Virus record (IMG/VR): IMGVR_UViG_3300021084_000006
Location: 1-64,000 of that record
Reading direction: 5' to 3' (one strand)
Source of the DNA: a virus
Length of the DNA: 64,000 bases
Shown here one piece after another: positions 30,601-38,615 of the stretch. The notes under the pieces were generated by a model. The model saw nothing but the letters and a program-made list of their open reading frames with translations. It ran no database searches and was not told the DNA's origin. Position 1 is the first letter of the stretch. Every line of letters starts with the position of its first letter. Made by a program: the position numbers and the translations under genes.

Positions 30601-32762
30601 TTAATGATGAGGTTACCAAAATGACATCTGTTTCAAATCTAACAAAAGGGTTGGGTCAAAATATGGCTGCTGTAGCTGAGACAAGAAGAAACATATCAGA
30701 CTTAATGGACAGTGAGATGATGGATCTTAAATCTATTTATCAAGGTGACACATGGCTTTCAAAATATGTTGAAATATTTCAGCAAATATCTGATGAAATA
30801 TTACCATCAACATTTTTATCTGCTAGTGAATCATTCCAAGATATCTTGGATGAAGTTGTAATAAACATAAATGCAGGAGATATACAATTTACAGAAGAAA
30901 CATTAGCTGGTATATCAAGAGACTTATTGTCTTACATTACTATTAAAGCCTACATAAACAAAAAATTAGGTGTAGATGGTAATTCACAAAGTGTTGCTAC
31001 TTTAAGTAATGATTTAATCTATCCTGGAGATTATCAATCCATTAATGAAATAGTTGATAGAATGAGATCATCAGAAGCTGGACAAGACAATTTCTTCTTG
31101 GATAGTTTTGCAGTCAGTGTTAAATCAGATGAGCAAAGCAATAATACTGGTACAAATCAGCTAAATGCAAATACATTTAGAAGTTTAAATGCTGCACAAA
31201 AGATTGACTTACAAACTTCTTTTGCTAAGCTTTACGGTTCATTGGAGACAAAGGATGATGCTTTATCAATTATTAATTATATAATGGTAAAAGACGGTCT
31301 ACAATTATCATCAGGGTCATTACTAGATGCTGTTAGTCCATTTATTATGGAGAGTTATTTATCTCAAATTGAAACAGCAAATCAAGCATTAAGATCTAGA
31401 TCTACTGAAGAAGTATTTGGTTTATCTTTTACTGAGATGAAAAAAGAATTTATAGAAGGTTATCTTCTTTCAAATAAAAGTAATGCATTGTTGCAAACAT
31501 TTATTTCTTCTCCAGGATTTGTATCTAAAGGTATAAAGATTAAGGATAATAAAGCCACTGTTGCATGGAATGAAAAGCAAAAAATTGGTGGAAGTAAACT
31601 TTACTTTAGAGTTAAAAATGAAACTGATGCTGGAGTTATTACATCAATAGATACATATAAAAGAGATGAAGATTCACAAACTGACTATACAAAAATAGAT
31701 ACTGTTGGTTCTAATCAACAAAATGCTATTGGTTTTATGTTTGGTGAAAGACCTACATATAAAGCTGTTAGAGAGTATGTAAAAGAAAAAAATGATCTTG
31801 TAAATAAAAATGATGACATTGCTAATAATTCAGCAAGCTCATTAGCAGAGGAAAAAAGTCTAGCTGCTGTATATGCTGATGAAATTTTAAATGATCAAAC
31901 TGCAGATATAGTAGCAACAGAAGAAGGCATTACAGTGAATGGTGAAGATATAGCAGATGCAATAGAGTCATATGACCCAGATAATGTTGTTGATCCAGAA
32001 AATTTAGAAGGTAATTCTATTTCTGGTAATAGTATATTAAATCTAATTTCATCTGATACAATAAAAAGTGTAGAGGTGCCTGAGTACACAGTTAAAAATC
32101 TAGTAAATGAAGATGGTACTAAAAGACTAGCTTCAACTAATGGTAATCAAATATTTCTAAACCCTGTTGAATCTATAGAAGAGTTCTTTAATTATGTTAC
32201 TGGTAAACAAGGTGGTCAAACATCTAAACAAAAAGAACAAGTAATATTGGCTTTAGAAAAAGAAGGTTATACAGTAGACCAAATGAGAAACATTCTAGAT
32301 ACTAAGAAGAAAGTAAATACTTTTTTAGTTTTTCATGAGCAAGATCATATAGATAACAATGATAAAGATGTCTATTGGAAAAATGGGAAAGACTTGCTGA
32401 CTCAAGATAAAATAGATATTGAAGTTAGAGCTACAGTTGTTGCTTTGAAAAAGGTTCAAGAAATGCAGGCTGGTACAGAACAAACTGAATTAGATACTTC
32501 AGAAAATCAAGTATCAGAAACACCGTTAACAAATGAACTAATGGGTCAATTAAAGTTTGCATTAGATTTTGAATCTAAATATAACACTTTAATAAACTTT
32601 TGGGACAACAATGTACAAGGTAAACCTGAAATGAGAAGTAAGCTAAGAGCTCAAAATATATTATCTTTACAGGATATGATTGATGCATTTAATAATTCAA
32701 GTTTTGAAGAGACAGGTGTAGATCCACAAGATCAATTTTTAGAAAAGTTAGGTTGTTTATAA
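18660..32762 (+). CDS. Giant virion RNA polymerase protein (crAss type, DFDID) with two zincin-like metallopeptidase motifs
   Basis: The gene encodes 4700 residues without interruption. The decisive motif is SGA-D3594-F-D3596-I-D3598-KVY. It is preceded by the RIPSQ...HVDFLP...YGSSATF context typical of the two-barrel, single-chain RNA polymerase of crAss-like phages (characterised for Cellulophaga phage phi14:2 gp66). The three Asp should bind catalytic Mg. An upstream block near 3115-3190 (DAQMWMTTKAFRYMFFG, then SKKLVYFDG and FIKMSAF) is a candidate for the Lys-bearing barrel. H2119-EAF-H2123 and H4559-EQD-H4563 (followed by an IEVRATVVAL helix) are zinc-peptidase HExxH motifs on either side of the polymerase. 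Hydrophobic segments near 245-290 and 590-620 may help membrane passage. By analogy it is packaged and injected to start transcription. Whether the chain is cleaved into parts is unknown. Confidence 0.85.
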   Translation: MENNLESKGLDQAIKASEETGPQFAINKDIDFVSVDQAYEDPEYDAYIDMADTAAIQRLDQQKDFIEKYGSGVYQNMALPTPSMANDTYDPQMQRKAKVPGDTISRDNSVEQTIDEVLYNQGVKLNQKQKEGNLIASPLYSDKRANSFDRYYHHPKFATLGYSPYANNSEYYNANSTAWDDLSRTWTSVKGLFGIGFTSSYVSVGDGMDGKYGKYDSGSAGSYEDFVDIGMSDRGGATQFFNNLLVNSGYTFGIIGSIALEELALVGLEAATFGGATPLVAARTATNAAKLAKAGKRVVNSFGVGRMATATMDMLKALRNADIAKDFYSVGKFVGKGIAPETYAAIKGIRTAKNTAGNLTNMRKAATTFGGFYRDVRSFNLAMAESKLEGGMLYNERMDEGMREMQATNFGGPVTDSQMARIQENAAKAGFASTMQNLPLIFATNQLVLGNAFGGFNKSFARMANQNIKGGARRIIKTSKSVLKDGTKALDVFADAGAGLKGVVKSIANAGVKGNLRTAAGASLRYFAANFGEGIQELGQEAIATGTGEYYKTLLKDPGAGGLELYNTSLASGIGSQFSEQGFETFMSGFLMGGVVAGPQKLFFQGVPAIYKRISDPKAFAEYKANKEKAISSLVDTYNDTWNKMAEDPNAVFDQKKFKFLVQKQAAEGMLESAFESDQFGFIDSKDIAKFNQIYDVISNGGARFFEQQLNDYANLDDASLAQAFPTDKQQIKSGKLRKRFTDMIDSIGVMEENFNKLSDKYENPFDESRFEKGTREFQEEAIKRISFDHARYLYMFTNDGFNRALERADSIFQSLESDPLFKDMEAKDITVLLDNDSINNELKLLLQEELILKDDKTQKGKVKEIRERAKRLGALQAILSDKKNLKKDGSFDQRKILKLKTEFHNYVRFMAKKSGSFVNEEVVMDALKKIVDHKALKGRARVYYKSIEYLNNPERFTEIYERTNEFLKSAFKDVQRNYKEAVEKYIETKEQVQLLNEIAKLTDHKGNMVIPDPNEVKKFSITNNPYDLKTFYTEAGTVTKRFNATTVTQINEILGAYAKITEQDTVDQKTEEAQAEETRADVEEILSENGVEIELPTGESKVYTEILRKGYNKYLADQANLNKNAVDFNAWINTENGKAYRQSFAAIKKIWIANDKLTNPNRSLTPEQIENDANLISWLTSQEGKTNDLVAKILDKTGLTISEITGIQEQAPTKNKPYKGRANTDVIESGSYVALVQTETENKNGEKEFLYQLFENSTGRLLDAEILSAKGLGNVNAFLVKGQAISAYKRLESDQPNSAEFPFDGVEGLSYGQKVYKDGIEYTILSNPKKLANKGTLLLIPSDAQSLTYEEKVAQKVFVNVKKGGFKDFYTLEEIDSKRLPNSVSRLNFNELVTPYGAKNEDETSWSIAKQRYFAIISELSQEDLKTLELVVTLNPEAGKKGGQYTIPGKESNEYITRTQSKYLIGIRTNSGVVQDKIDALFAKNGRLEGVDPFKSDARVFAFLPNQNFQIEIGGKVLTVDQLNPSQSANIFDVSDNLKNKLTDAQVLEIVKEKYAINNALLAKIDEQFAENSTDGNTAVLSKEQLPEGFSFNSTLGNVVYDKSDKKLTDLEYNAADENGNYLIYQLEKSKTGRSKIVITNLEEDAREELINKVETQLEKQGLLSELSKGTDAYKAAVLLPDGTYRLVPLKSESLENEATDKLFVDLITRAQKTQEENKNGKDPSYNKEWNDNQGVWISSYPGITVKLEVNKYGKVQLSIVKDGKWTNLELTRDEVNAAEDVEVKIQKLIDRANETTVFKTAVSSPETGSKIGFTLSRKNFRTSYSRSVGVNELIEKTTTQAKTQVVGVNTLEVFAPSGTTQSSSNTETTTSATFTPTRDYTDAEGNPIPAGPEMTTASSKEKTFTAEESEYSILDLEDSEFDAYKENDFRDLPSYMIEHIVNKIISPEGGVALRERERQVFESPRKSEIMTRIAILGGTVKETEISETPLSKIDKELTALKKKLQEGKKGAAKRKALKDSKEYQTLLKNKKAIESAANKVMPAYTAQDSENVDVFMAWAANNLPDFISIEDIGVLGSNLKAGGVRVGAFALNLHALAGGMKIGGTIYTGAKSPFRYHEAFHGVFRMLLSDTEINKYLSIARKEVRSKLRAEGKNFLQELERFRNSADTYTNMSKARLEQEYYEEYLANEFEAFKQNPKKTKTDSGVKSLFTRIMEWIKSVFNSYNKSELLTLFENIDGGKYQTASIANNQFINTLTTGVTVEANALIPYDSIQDGKKVGFYYLDSAVADPMIRSIAAMYLQAERQVTETGVKRSEIFDAVIDDFYNLYDPENVINLDKTDAQREVLENIILALDNYLEVIKPQVYSVLNVIDSQITEEEYNTEYFEDSVGLRSIDQWNTDASLIGGLESTPRHIRAYLATTTKEETDFFGNRELKAGVPLIIPVEFNKVYNGLLKAVKNIEDPKKMLRTMYFFGQDNLETGAVVSRLLNDLGVSKEALLSNSPLPLELKNPSLFQAFTKAFENFRVEYIFSQRDSAGNVIMYSAAERDDINSQVDVWSQAWNDAEKKIKVDSSRKETVEKTLGAFGNLLLPSSTQKTDKEISELSQKYSEKIFELTGIRLSKQYIAFSLTANRPQTEEQGALQSVHSNETPITEEAIRTMNILIQNGEDIFNEGEEGMYSRLRTLAINNAPFDETIGLSVFKNSEGNLVYAHQKPTYHLKQVEKLNTDVQALEKLKQENPYLKNNYLLNNDAFIQMSAENRQKILRIAGTAVGNINTTEEEINESISGLKSRSTYGNFTPQEFALNLLNSYTYGVNTKSNKANFVEYYDTKLGKNVKVALAPSLIRVLESSNTGDMMNLPVIKAVEFVSGSTGAVKLTDEAVDTYISSIETEYDRILRESALRRDNPLQVQKLGYNTEGGRAYKLHNSALFLPQTIRIALEEIATRDDAKSLSAALSELDMTMADLKSNVVESLEQQFELFKDELKTLNINEEISSKVREGLVNKNVKATPDLIQSNQLLNLNYDQEYNLKQIFFNNWINTKSINEILLGDQAVTLKNGVDAIKRAKAQNASTVSAYSAITAPELGINHPVDNISLVSLEEPIGVSSVTGDNIDIADAQMWMTTKAFRYMFFGFGKLTPMQAKLMDKVEAGETISSEDIFGQDGYVSNGVMLNSKKLVYFDGSTFIKMSAFILTPQLTSNKVVNANGEVTYTAKENRKELHDLRVKLEGIEAIKDKQTLGIAAPLSALKMLKQKVKTLEEVKADGQFSENDFTSLSAKNMGLQLEVPSNKLETVEPSQIKAIITSEQKDDVFVKELGLTVGQIRKAYNEAISARVELKFKNKRNLIFTFDSAMEELKISMAKDKLTPNLMSFLRYATEGLKASQSSSQLLEFFSTEEGEQKYDLNNPITINKFEQLFLSYLSKGVLAEKQPGHALALVSSYGMNIYRRVYSVDENGIPDRSEVIREKYWNKISNKPEVVEFDTLLGRKIPKEGVVVLDRLRSGVKEYDSKGVFTGQRYTEMLMPAHFKSVMDLVENGSMANIPEVISKMFAIRIPSQDNHSTINIKHVDFLPAFYGSSATFAQELVEISGADFDIDKVYAQIKEFYVKDKKFIEYGTAKNNNDAYDDYINYINEKVNKPGTIYSEAYQLYKTDEGSARIQNSATEAEVGVASDAGASEQSIKALQMLGLPITKGQYVNYIKKNKTEPYEAPYNNEVLDYKYALMGNTGVTESTEGIPISYTAANLEILESELAALVQLSETFALRDSEDSVDIDNLLGQIKAFTSNKGAAIGAIVSPNVNLSLLTEYKIKLKGDNGLNFNNVTYDSFATLTEKLTKTKNGLRKQDIISSLITMATDNAKERLVAKLGLNRAALSLVGTMTGLGVPIRTSLLLVNNPLIRDIYNEALNKKDKLDPGVKALSKTAFENIFKRIGNLNEKVVEVVVTDELLLEAINRTGKESIASLQADLAILDQFISALNINDEVTKMTSVSNLTKGLGQNMAAVAETRRNISDLMDSEMMDLKSIYQGDTWLSKYVEIFQQISDEILPSTFLSASESFQDILDEVVININAGDIQFTEETLAGISRDLLSYITIKAYINKKLGVDGNSQSVATLSNDLIYPGDYQSINEIVDRMRSSEAGQDNFFLDSFAVSVKSDEQSNNTGTNQLNANTFRSLNAAQKIDLQTSFAKLYGSLETKDDALSIINYIMVKDGLQLSSGSLLDAVSPFIMESYLSQIETANQALRSRSTEEVFGLSFTEMKKEFIEGYLLSNKSNALLQTFISSPGFVSKGIKIKDNKATVAWNEKQKIGGSKLYFRVKNETDAGVITSIDTYKRDEDSQTDYTKIDTVGSNQQNAIGFMFGERPTYKAVREYVKEKNDLVNKNDDIANNSASSLAEEKSLAAVYADEILNDQTADIVATEEGITVNGEDIADAIESYDPDNVVDPENLEGNSISGNSILNLISSDTIKSVEVPEYTVKNLVNEDGTKRLASTNGNQIFLNPVESIEEFFNYVTGKQGGQTSKQKEQVILALEKEGYTVDQMRNILDTKKKVNTFLVFHEQDHIDNNDKDVYWKNGKDLLTQDKIDIEVRATVVALKKVQEMQAGTEQTELDTSENQVSETPLTNELMGQLKFALDFESKYNTLINFWDNNVQGKPEMRSKLRAQNILSLQDMIDAFNNSSFEETGVDPQDQFLEKLGCL

Positions 32763-32786
32763 ACATAGAAATAAGATATAATAGTT

Positions 32787-35700
32787 ATGGCTACATGTCC
32801 AAATAAAAACGCAGCAGAATACAAAGCTTTACAAGCAGTGTATAAAACAGAATTAAAGACAAATGATGTCATTAATAGCTGGCAACGTGTTAATAATACA
32901 GATGTAATACCTACAACGGTAGAGGCAAATAGATATGTAAAAAACCAAAAAACAGTTTATGCATTAAAGCAAAAAGCATTTGGTGAAAGTCTTTTGAATA
33001 ATTTACGTAGAGAAAAAATTATACATCAGTATCAGGGTACTTATTTTATTAATAACTCCAATCAGCAGACTAGAGAGTATGATGAAGTATTTCTGCAAAA
33101 AAACTATGACAAACTACAAAGGTATTTAGAAATAAATAATATTCCTTTAGATTCTATATCACTAACAAGAACACCTAAAACATTTAAAGTAGCTGTCAAG
33201 AATGATATATTCACACCTCAAGATATTTTAACAAAGTCTAGATCTTGGGATACAAATAGATCAAGGGCTGTTGTTACACATTTAATGAGGATGTTTCCCC
33301 AGATAAAAGTAAAAATGCTATCAGTAGCAGATGCTAAAGCTGTATATGATACTATCCCAAAGTGGAAAAAAACATCTGCAAATTTTTCTGAAGTTAATTC
33401 ATTTTATGTTGATGGTGTAGCATACTTAATTAGAGGAAGAGTAACTGATGAAACTGCTATAGAAGAAATGCTTCACCCATTTATAGATGCAATTAAAGTA
33501 GATAATGCAGAGCTTTTTAATGGTTTACTAGCTGAAGCAAAAAGAAACTTTCCTCAAATGGTTCAGGAAATTACAGATGCATATAATAGTGACAGAAGAT
33601 TTACTCAGGTTGAAAGAGATTTAGAAATTGTAACACAAGCATTAACAAGACATTTCAAACAAGAATATGAAACTAAGCCAACTCAAACATTCTTAAATAG
33701 AATAAACCAAGCATTGGAGTGGTTTATGAATGTAATTAAAGACTTGCAAAACTACATTACAGGTGCAGCTTTACCAGTAACTGCAATAAACAGCAGTACA
33801 AACTTTAGTACTCTAGCCAAACTTCTTAATACAGAGGGTATAAGGTTTAATCTTGAAAGTAGAGCTAATGGTAAAGTTAGGTATGCTTTAACTCCAAAAA
33901 AACAAAAAATAGTAGATGCTACATTAAAAGTGTCTAATGGATTGCAGCAAGAAATAATTAAAAAAATGTTTCAGGTTGCAACGTCAACTAAAGAAGAAGT
34001 TGACTCTTTATCTGTTAATATTAATGTAGCAGAGCAAGGAGATGACATAGTAATACTAAATGAAAAAGATCATACATACTATAACTTAGCTACAGGAGAA
34101 ATATATGAATCTGTTACTACTGCTATAAAAGGTAAAATGCCTAAGTCAAAGCAAGTAGAAAATCAAATTAACCTTGATATTGGTAATGATGTAGATGCAT
34201 TATTAGATGCGTTGGTGTCTTTTGAATCTTTTGAAAGTGCTATTCCAAACATGCAAGTTTTAAATGCTGAGCAGGCGGAGGAAGTATATAAAAGATTAAA
34301 AGATGAGCTGTCACAAATAATTCCTAAGTCAACAGTACTTATATCACAAGTAGTAGTATTTGATCCTGCAACTAAGATTGCCGGTACTGCAGATTTAATT
34401 GCAATTGATGAAAATGGAAACATAAAGATTATTGATTTAAAAACCAGTAAGAATTCCATATACAAAAAAACTGTTAAAGATTCATTTGTTAGTGGTATAC
34501 CAGGTAGATCAGAAGTATTTCAGTATGAAACTAAAGAGTGGGATATTTTACCATCTACAGAAGATGTAATAGAAGATTTAGAAGATAATAATGTAAAGAA
34601 GGAAGACGGTAATAAATATTCTAAAGAGCAAATAAAGAATAGGAAAGAAGAACTTGCACCTACACTTTATAAAAAAGCAGGAGTTACAAAGCTTTCTACA
34701 AGAGGTCAGCATAACTTACAAGTAAACATGTATAAACGTATGTTTGAAAACATGGGTTATAAAGTTTTAGGTAATGAAAATGGTGCGGCAACCTTCCATA
34801 TGTTAGCAGATATAAGTGGAAAAGGTAAGGATCAAGTATTTAATGGTGGTATAAAGTATGATGGTTTATATCAACACAAGGCAACAGAAGAACAAGATAA
34901 GGTAGACAAATTAATACCTGCTGATAATAGCACGGCTGCTGCTAAAAAATTAGAAGAACTTACAAAAGACAATGAAAATCTTGCTTACGTAGGTAAAGAT
35001 GAAGATATAGAGCAAGTAGAAAATAATATCCCAGAAGAAAACTATCCTGAGTATAATACAATCTTTGGTGCATTAGAAGGTTTTGCAGCTGGTCTTCTTA
35101 ATAAGCAACAAGCTCTTGAAACTATTGCTAGTAAAACCTTCACTACTCAAAATAAAGAATTAACACGTGATGAGATTGCAAGAGCTGTTGCTTTAATACG
35201 TATGAATTTAGGGGCCGGTTCAGATGCTAGATCACAGACTTACACAGCAATGTTGAGGTATGGGTTAAAAGAAATAAGACAATTTAAAGATTATGTTGAA
35301 GATCCAAATAATGTTACAAAGCCTGAGTATATAACTTTTGTTTTAAATTTTAACAGATTTATTGCCACATATGAAAGCTTATATTCAATTGCAGAATCTA
35401 GTGAATTAAATGCTACACAAAGATCTTTAGTTCTACAAATGCAAATTGAAGTTAATAAACTTGTAGGAACAGAAAACACTGAAGGTATAATTAATCAAGC
35501 ATACACTGATTTTGTAAAAGAGACGGTTAGATTAAGATCAGATAAAAATTTTGGTGCAGAAAACAGCTTGTTTACTGAGGAAGATCTTGATCAGTTGATG
35601 AAAAGAGTAGAAGACATAAGCACTATAGAATTGCTTACTAAAGATATGGCTACTCAGAAAGATACTTTGATGGCTGTTATGGATAAAATCTATAAAAGAC

Positions 35701-38612
35701 AAAAGCAAATACTCTTAGATAAAATAGCACAACGTGAAGATCTAATAAGGAAGTCAGGTAATAAACTATTAAAGCTTTCTCAAGGTAGTGATAAAAATAA
35801 GATTTATGACTTTATGCTTGAGTATGATAAAGATGGTAAATTCACTGGCTTCTATACTAAATCAATTGGTCAAAAGTATTATGAAAAATCTCAAGAGCTT
35901 TATTCTGAACTAAGTGATGCTAATGGTACGCCTTATGAGTATCACAAAATATACAACATTGAAGATGCTACAGAAAAGCAACTACAAGAAAATATTGACT
36001 TAGCAAATAAAAAGAGAGCTTATAGTGATTTTTATAAAGCAGAGGATACATCAGTAGATATAGATGCAAACGGTAATCTTCCGGGTGGTAAGTATCACAG
36101 ATTTACTCAAGAATTTATAGAAGTAAGAAGAAAGAATGAGACTTATGTTTATAATGAGAAAACAGGCTATGGAGAATGGATGAGAAAAGCTGGAGTAAGT
36201 AATGCTCAATGGTCAGAGTATCAAGCAAAGTATTACAAGTTCAATCCTTATACAAAAGCATTAAGAAAGAATGGTGTACCTATTGGTACTATACTTGAAG
36301 ATCAAGTTTTTCCTGCACCTAAAGAACAATATGTTGAAGCAAGAGAGATTACATCAGAGGGTGAGGATATGCGTAGTGAAAAATATAAAGCTTTGTATGA
36401 TCCAACAAAAACTGATGCATTAACAATGGCTCAGAGAGAGTTCTATGAACTTTATGTAAGATTTTATGAAGAAGAGTTATTAAAAAAATTACCTCAGAAT
36501 ACTAAAGATAGAATGGCAGGTAGAGTACCTGTGGTTAAAAATGAATTAATTAGTAAACTAAAAGGAGAGGGTCCATTGTTTAGTAAGCTTTATGCTAATA
36601 CTATTAGAGGGTTTAAAAACTTTACTGAGCAAACAGCTACAGAAAAAAATGTTTTACTTGATGAGCAAGGTAATTTTGTAAATGGCTTACCAATCATGTA
36701 TACTGGTAGTACTAAGATAGATGGTCAACTAGAAGAAGTTGAATCTCAGATACGTGCTTTAAAAGATGAATACAAGAAAGGTAAAATATCAAGAACCAAC
36801 TATAATACAAAAGTAGCTAAGCTAAATGCAAACGCAGCTAGCCTAAGAAATCAACCTTCTCTAGGTGAAGTAAGCACTGACTTGGCAAGTAGTTTAATTA
36901 AGTTTAGTGCAATGGCTGAGCATTATGAAGTAATGGGTGAGATAGAAGACACTCTTACTGCTTTTGTAAAGGTTATAGAAAACAGAGAGTATGATCCTTC
37001 TCCAGATACATCAACCAAATTCTTTGGGCGTGCTGTTGATGGAGTTATGAAAGGTGTTGGATACACTAAAGAAACTAAAGGTGCATCCAATGTAGCAAAG
37101 AGAGCAAGAAAATACATGTCTATGATTTTCTATGATAATGAGCTTGTAACAAAAGGGATGGCTAATAAAATAGCTGATAACTTAGTTGCTGCATCTTCTC
37201 TTACATATGTAGCATTTAACCCACTAGGTAACTTCAATAACTACGTTATGGGTAGGTTAAATAATAATATAGAGATGCTTGGTGGTAGATACTTTAGTAA
37301 GAAGAACTTTTTACGTGCTGGGAAAGAATATAATCTGCAGGCATTGCAATCAGGTATATTTAAAAGACTTGGTACTGCAACACTAGATCTTGCAGATATT
37401 GCAACTCTAGGTAAAGCAGGGTTAAAAGTCTCTAACTATGATCCAGATAAAGCCAATAACAAATATGAAGGTTTTGTAGAAGAGTTTAGAATGATGGATC
37501 CTTCTACTGATATACGTGAATCTGGTAGAGATAATGATGGTAAAACTGTTTGGGAAAGATTTAAAGCCTGGGGTTATGTTTTACAGGATGCTGCAGAATA
37601 TAATGTACAAACAAGAGTTGGTATATCAATGCTTATGGACACCATAATAGAAAACTCTAAGACTGGTGAATCATTATCTTTTTATGATGCTCACAGCTTT
37701 AATCAAGAAACACATAAACTTGAGTTAAAAGAAGGCTATGATACAATAGTAACTAAAGATGGTAACAAAATTAAATACACTGATGAGTTTAGATATGACA
37801 TTAGAAATAAGATACGTGAAGTAAACAAACAAATTCATGGTAACTATGCCAAGGAGGACAAAATGGTTCTTCAAAGTTACACTTTAGGTAACCTAGCAGC
37901 ACAGTTCAAGAAATGGGTTGCTCCTGCAATAAGGTCAAGATTTCAAAGAGAATACTTTGATGAGAACTTAGGCCATATGGAAGGAAGATATAGATCATTC
38001 TGGAAATTTTTAGCTTACACAAAGCAACAAATCTTTTTAGGTAATAGAGATTTTAGAAAATACTCTGATGGTTTCTTAGAAGAATATGGTTTTACTGGTA
38101 AAGGTGGTAATAGAGATCAGTTTGCTGTAAATAAACTTAAAGGTTTTTATAGAACCATGGGTGAAGCAGGTATCATATTAACTGTTATGGCAATGAACTT
38201 ATTATTTGATGGTTTATTAAGTGGAGATGATGATGATAGTGATGCAATGATAAAACTAAAACATGCTTTAAAGAAGCAAGGTAGTAGAACCTATCAAGAA
38301 CTTGTTGCTTTTGTACCAGTATCACCTGCTGGTTGGGAACAATTGTTTGGTATGATAGAGAGTCCAATAGCAACCACAAAAGTTTTAGGTGAAATGACTG
38401 AAGCATTCACACAAACTATATTTACTCCAGCTGCAATGTTATATTATAGTGATAAAGAGTTTTATTCAAACTCAGACTATGTATATCAAAATAGACCTAG
38501 AAGAGGTCAGCTTAAGTTAGCTAAAGAGTGGAAAGATGTTATTCCAATTTTATATACAATACAAAAATGGGACAACTTAATTAAAGAGCAAGAGTACAGT
38601 ATTAAGTACTAA
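32787..38612 (+). CDS. Giant cargo-like virion protein with an embedded PD-(D/E)XK nuclease-like domain
   Basis: The protein has 1941 residues and directly follows the RNA polymerase gene (24-base gap). Residues about 470-660 carry a PD-(D/E)XK pattern: G533-TAD536, then IID550-L-K552-TSK, then Q645-VNMY, matching the acidic, D-x-K and QxxxY motifs of RecB/Cas4-like nucleases. Near the N-terminus E226-EML-H230-PF resembles a zincin helix that has lost its first His. The C-terminal part has hydrophobic segments (near 1470 and 1795) and a WVAPAIRSRFQREYF...EGRY block typical, as I recall, of crAss-like cargo proteins. I infer an injected protein whose nuclease could act on host or phage DNA. 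Its last codon lies just before the bidirectional terminator. Confidence 0.7.
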   Translation: MATCPNKNAAEYKALQAVYKTELKTNDVINSWQRVNNTDVIPTTVEANRYVKNQKTVYALKQKAFGESLLNNLRREKIIHQYQGTYFINNSNQQTREYDEVFLQKNYDKLQRYLEINNIPLDSISLTRTPKTFKVAVKNDIFTPQDILTKSRSWDTNRSRAVVTHLMRMFPQIKVKMLSVADAKAVYDTIPKWKKTSANFSEVNSFYVDGVAYLIRGRVTDETAIEEMLHPFIDAIKVDNAELFNGLLAEAKRNFPQMVQEITDAYNSDRRFTQVERDLEIVTQALTRHFKQEYETKPTQTFLNRINQALEWFMNVIKDLQNYITGAALPVTAINSSTNFSTLAKLLNTEGIRFNLESRANGKVRYALTPKKQKIVDATLKVSNGLQQEIIKKMFQVATSTKEEVDSLSVNINVAEQGDDIVILNEKDHTYYNLATGEIYESVTTAIKGKMPKSKQVENQINLDIGNDVDALLDALVSFESFESAIPNMQVLNAEQAEEVYKRLKDELSQIIPKSTVLISQVVVFDPATKIAGTADLIAIDENGNIKIIDLKTSKNSIYKKTVKDSFVSGIPGRSEVFQYETKEWDILPSTEDVIEDLEDNNVKKEDGNKYSKEQIKNRKEELAPTLYKKAGVTKLSTRGQHNLQVNMYKRMFENMGYKVLGNENGAATFHMLADISGKGKDQVFNGGIKYDGLYQHKATEEQDKVDKLIPADNSTAAAKKLEELTKDNENLAYVGKDEDIEQVENNIPEENYPEYNTIFGALEGFAAGLLNKQQALETIASKTFTTQNKELTRDEIARAVALIRMNLGAGSDARSQTYTAMLRYGLKEIRQFKDYVEDPNNVTKPEYITFVLNFNRFIATYESLYSIAESSELNATQRSLVLQMQIEVNKLVGTENTEGIINQAYTDFVKETVRLRSDKNFGAENSLFTEEDLDQLMKRVEDISTIELLTKDMATQKDTLMAVMDKIYKRQKQILLDKIAQREDLIRKSGNKLLKLSQGSDKNKIYDFMLEYDKDGKFTGFYTKSIGQKYYEKSQELYSELSDANGTPYEYHKIYNIEDATEKQLQENIDLANKKRAYSDFYKAEDTSVDIDANGNLPGGKYHRFTQEFIEVRRKNETYVYNEKTGYGEWMRKAGVSNAQWSEYQAKYYKFNPYTKALRKNGVPIGTILEDQVFPAPKEQYVEAREITSEGEDMRSEKYKALYDPTKTDALTMAQREFYELYVRFYEEELLKKLPQNTKDRMAGRVPVVKNELISKLKGEGPLFSKLYANTIRGFKNFTEQTATEKNVLLDEQGNFVNGLPIMYTGSTKIDGQLEEVESQIRALKDEYKKGKISRTNYNTKVAKLNANAASLRNQPSLGEVSTDLASSLIKFSAMAEHYEVMGEIEDTLTAFVKVIENREYDPSPDTSTKFFGRAVDGVMKGVGYTKETKGASNVAKRARKYMSMIFYDNELVTKGMANKIADNLVAASSLTYVAFNPLGNFNNYVMGRLNNNIEMLGGRYFSKKNFLRAGKEYNLQALQSGIFKRLGTATLDLADIATLGKAGLKVSNYDPDKANNKYEGFVEEFRMMDPSTDIRESGRDNDGKTVWERFKAWGYVLQDAAEYNVQTRVGISMLMDTIIENSKTGESLSFYDAHSFNQETHKLELKEGYDTIVTKDGNKIKYTDEFRYDIRNKIREVNKQIHGNYAKEDKMVLQSYTLGNLAAQFKKWVAPAIRSRFQREYFDENLGHMEGRYRSFWKFLAYTKQQIFLGNRDFRKYSDGFLEEYGFTGKGGNRDQFAVNKLKGFYRTMGEAGIILTVMAMNLLFDGLLSGDDDDSDAMIKLKHALKKQGSRTYQELVAFVPVSPAGWEQLFGMIESPIATTKVLGEMTEAFTQTIFTPAAMLYYSDKEFYSNSDYVYQNRPRRGQLKLAKEWKDVIPILYTIQKWDNLIKEQEYSIKY

Positions 38613-38615
38613 AAT

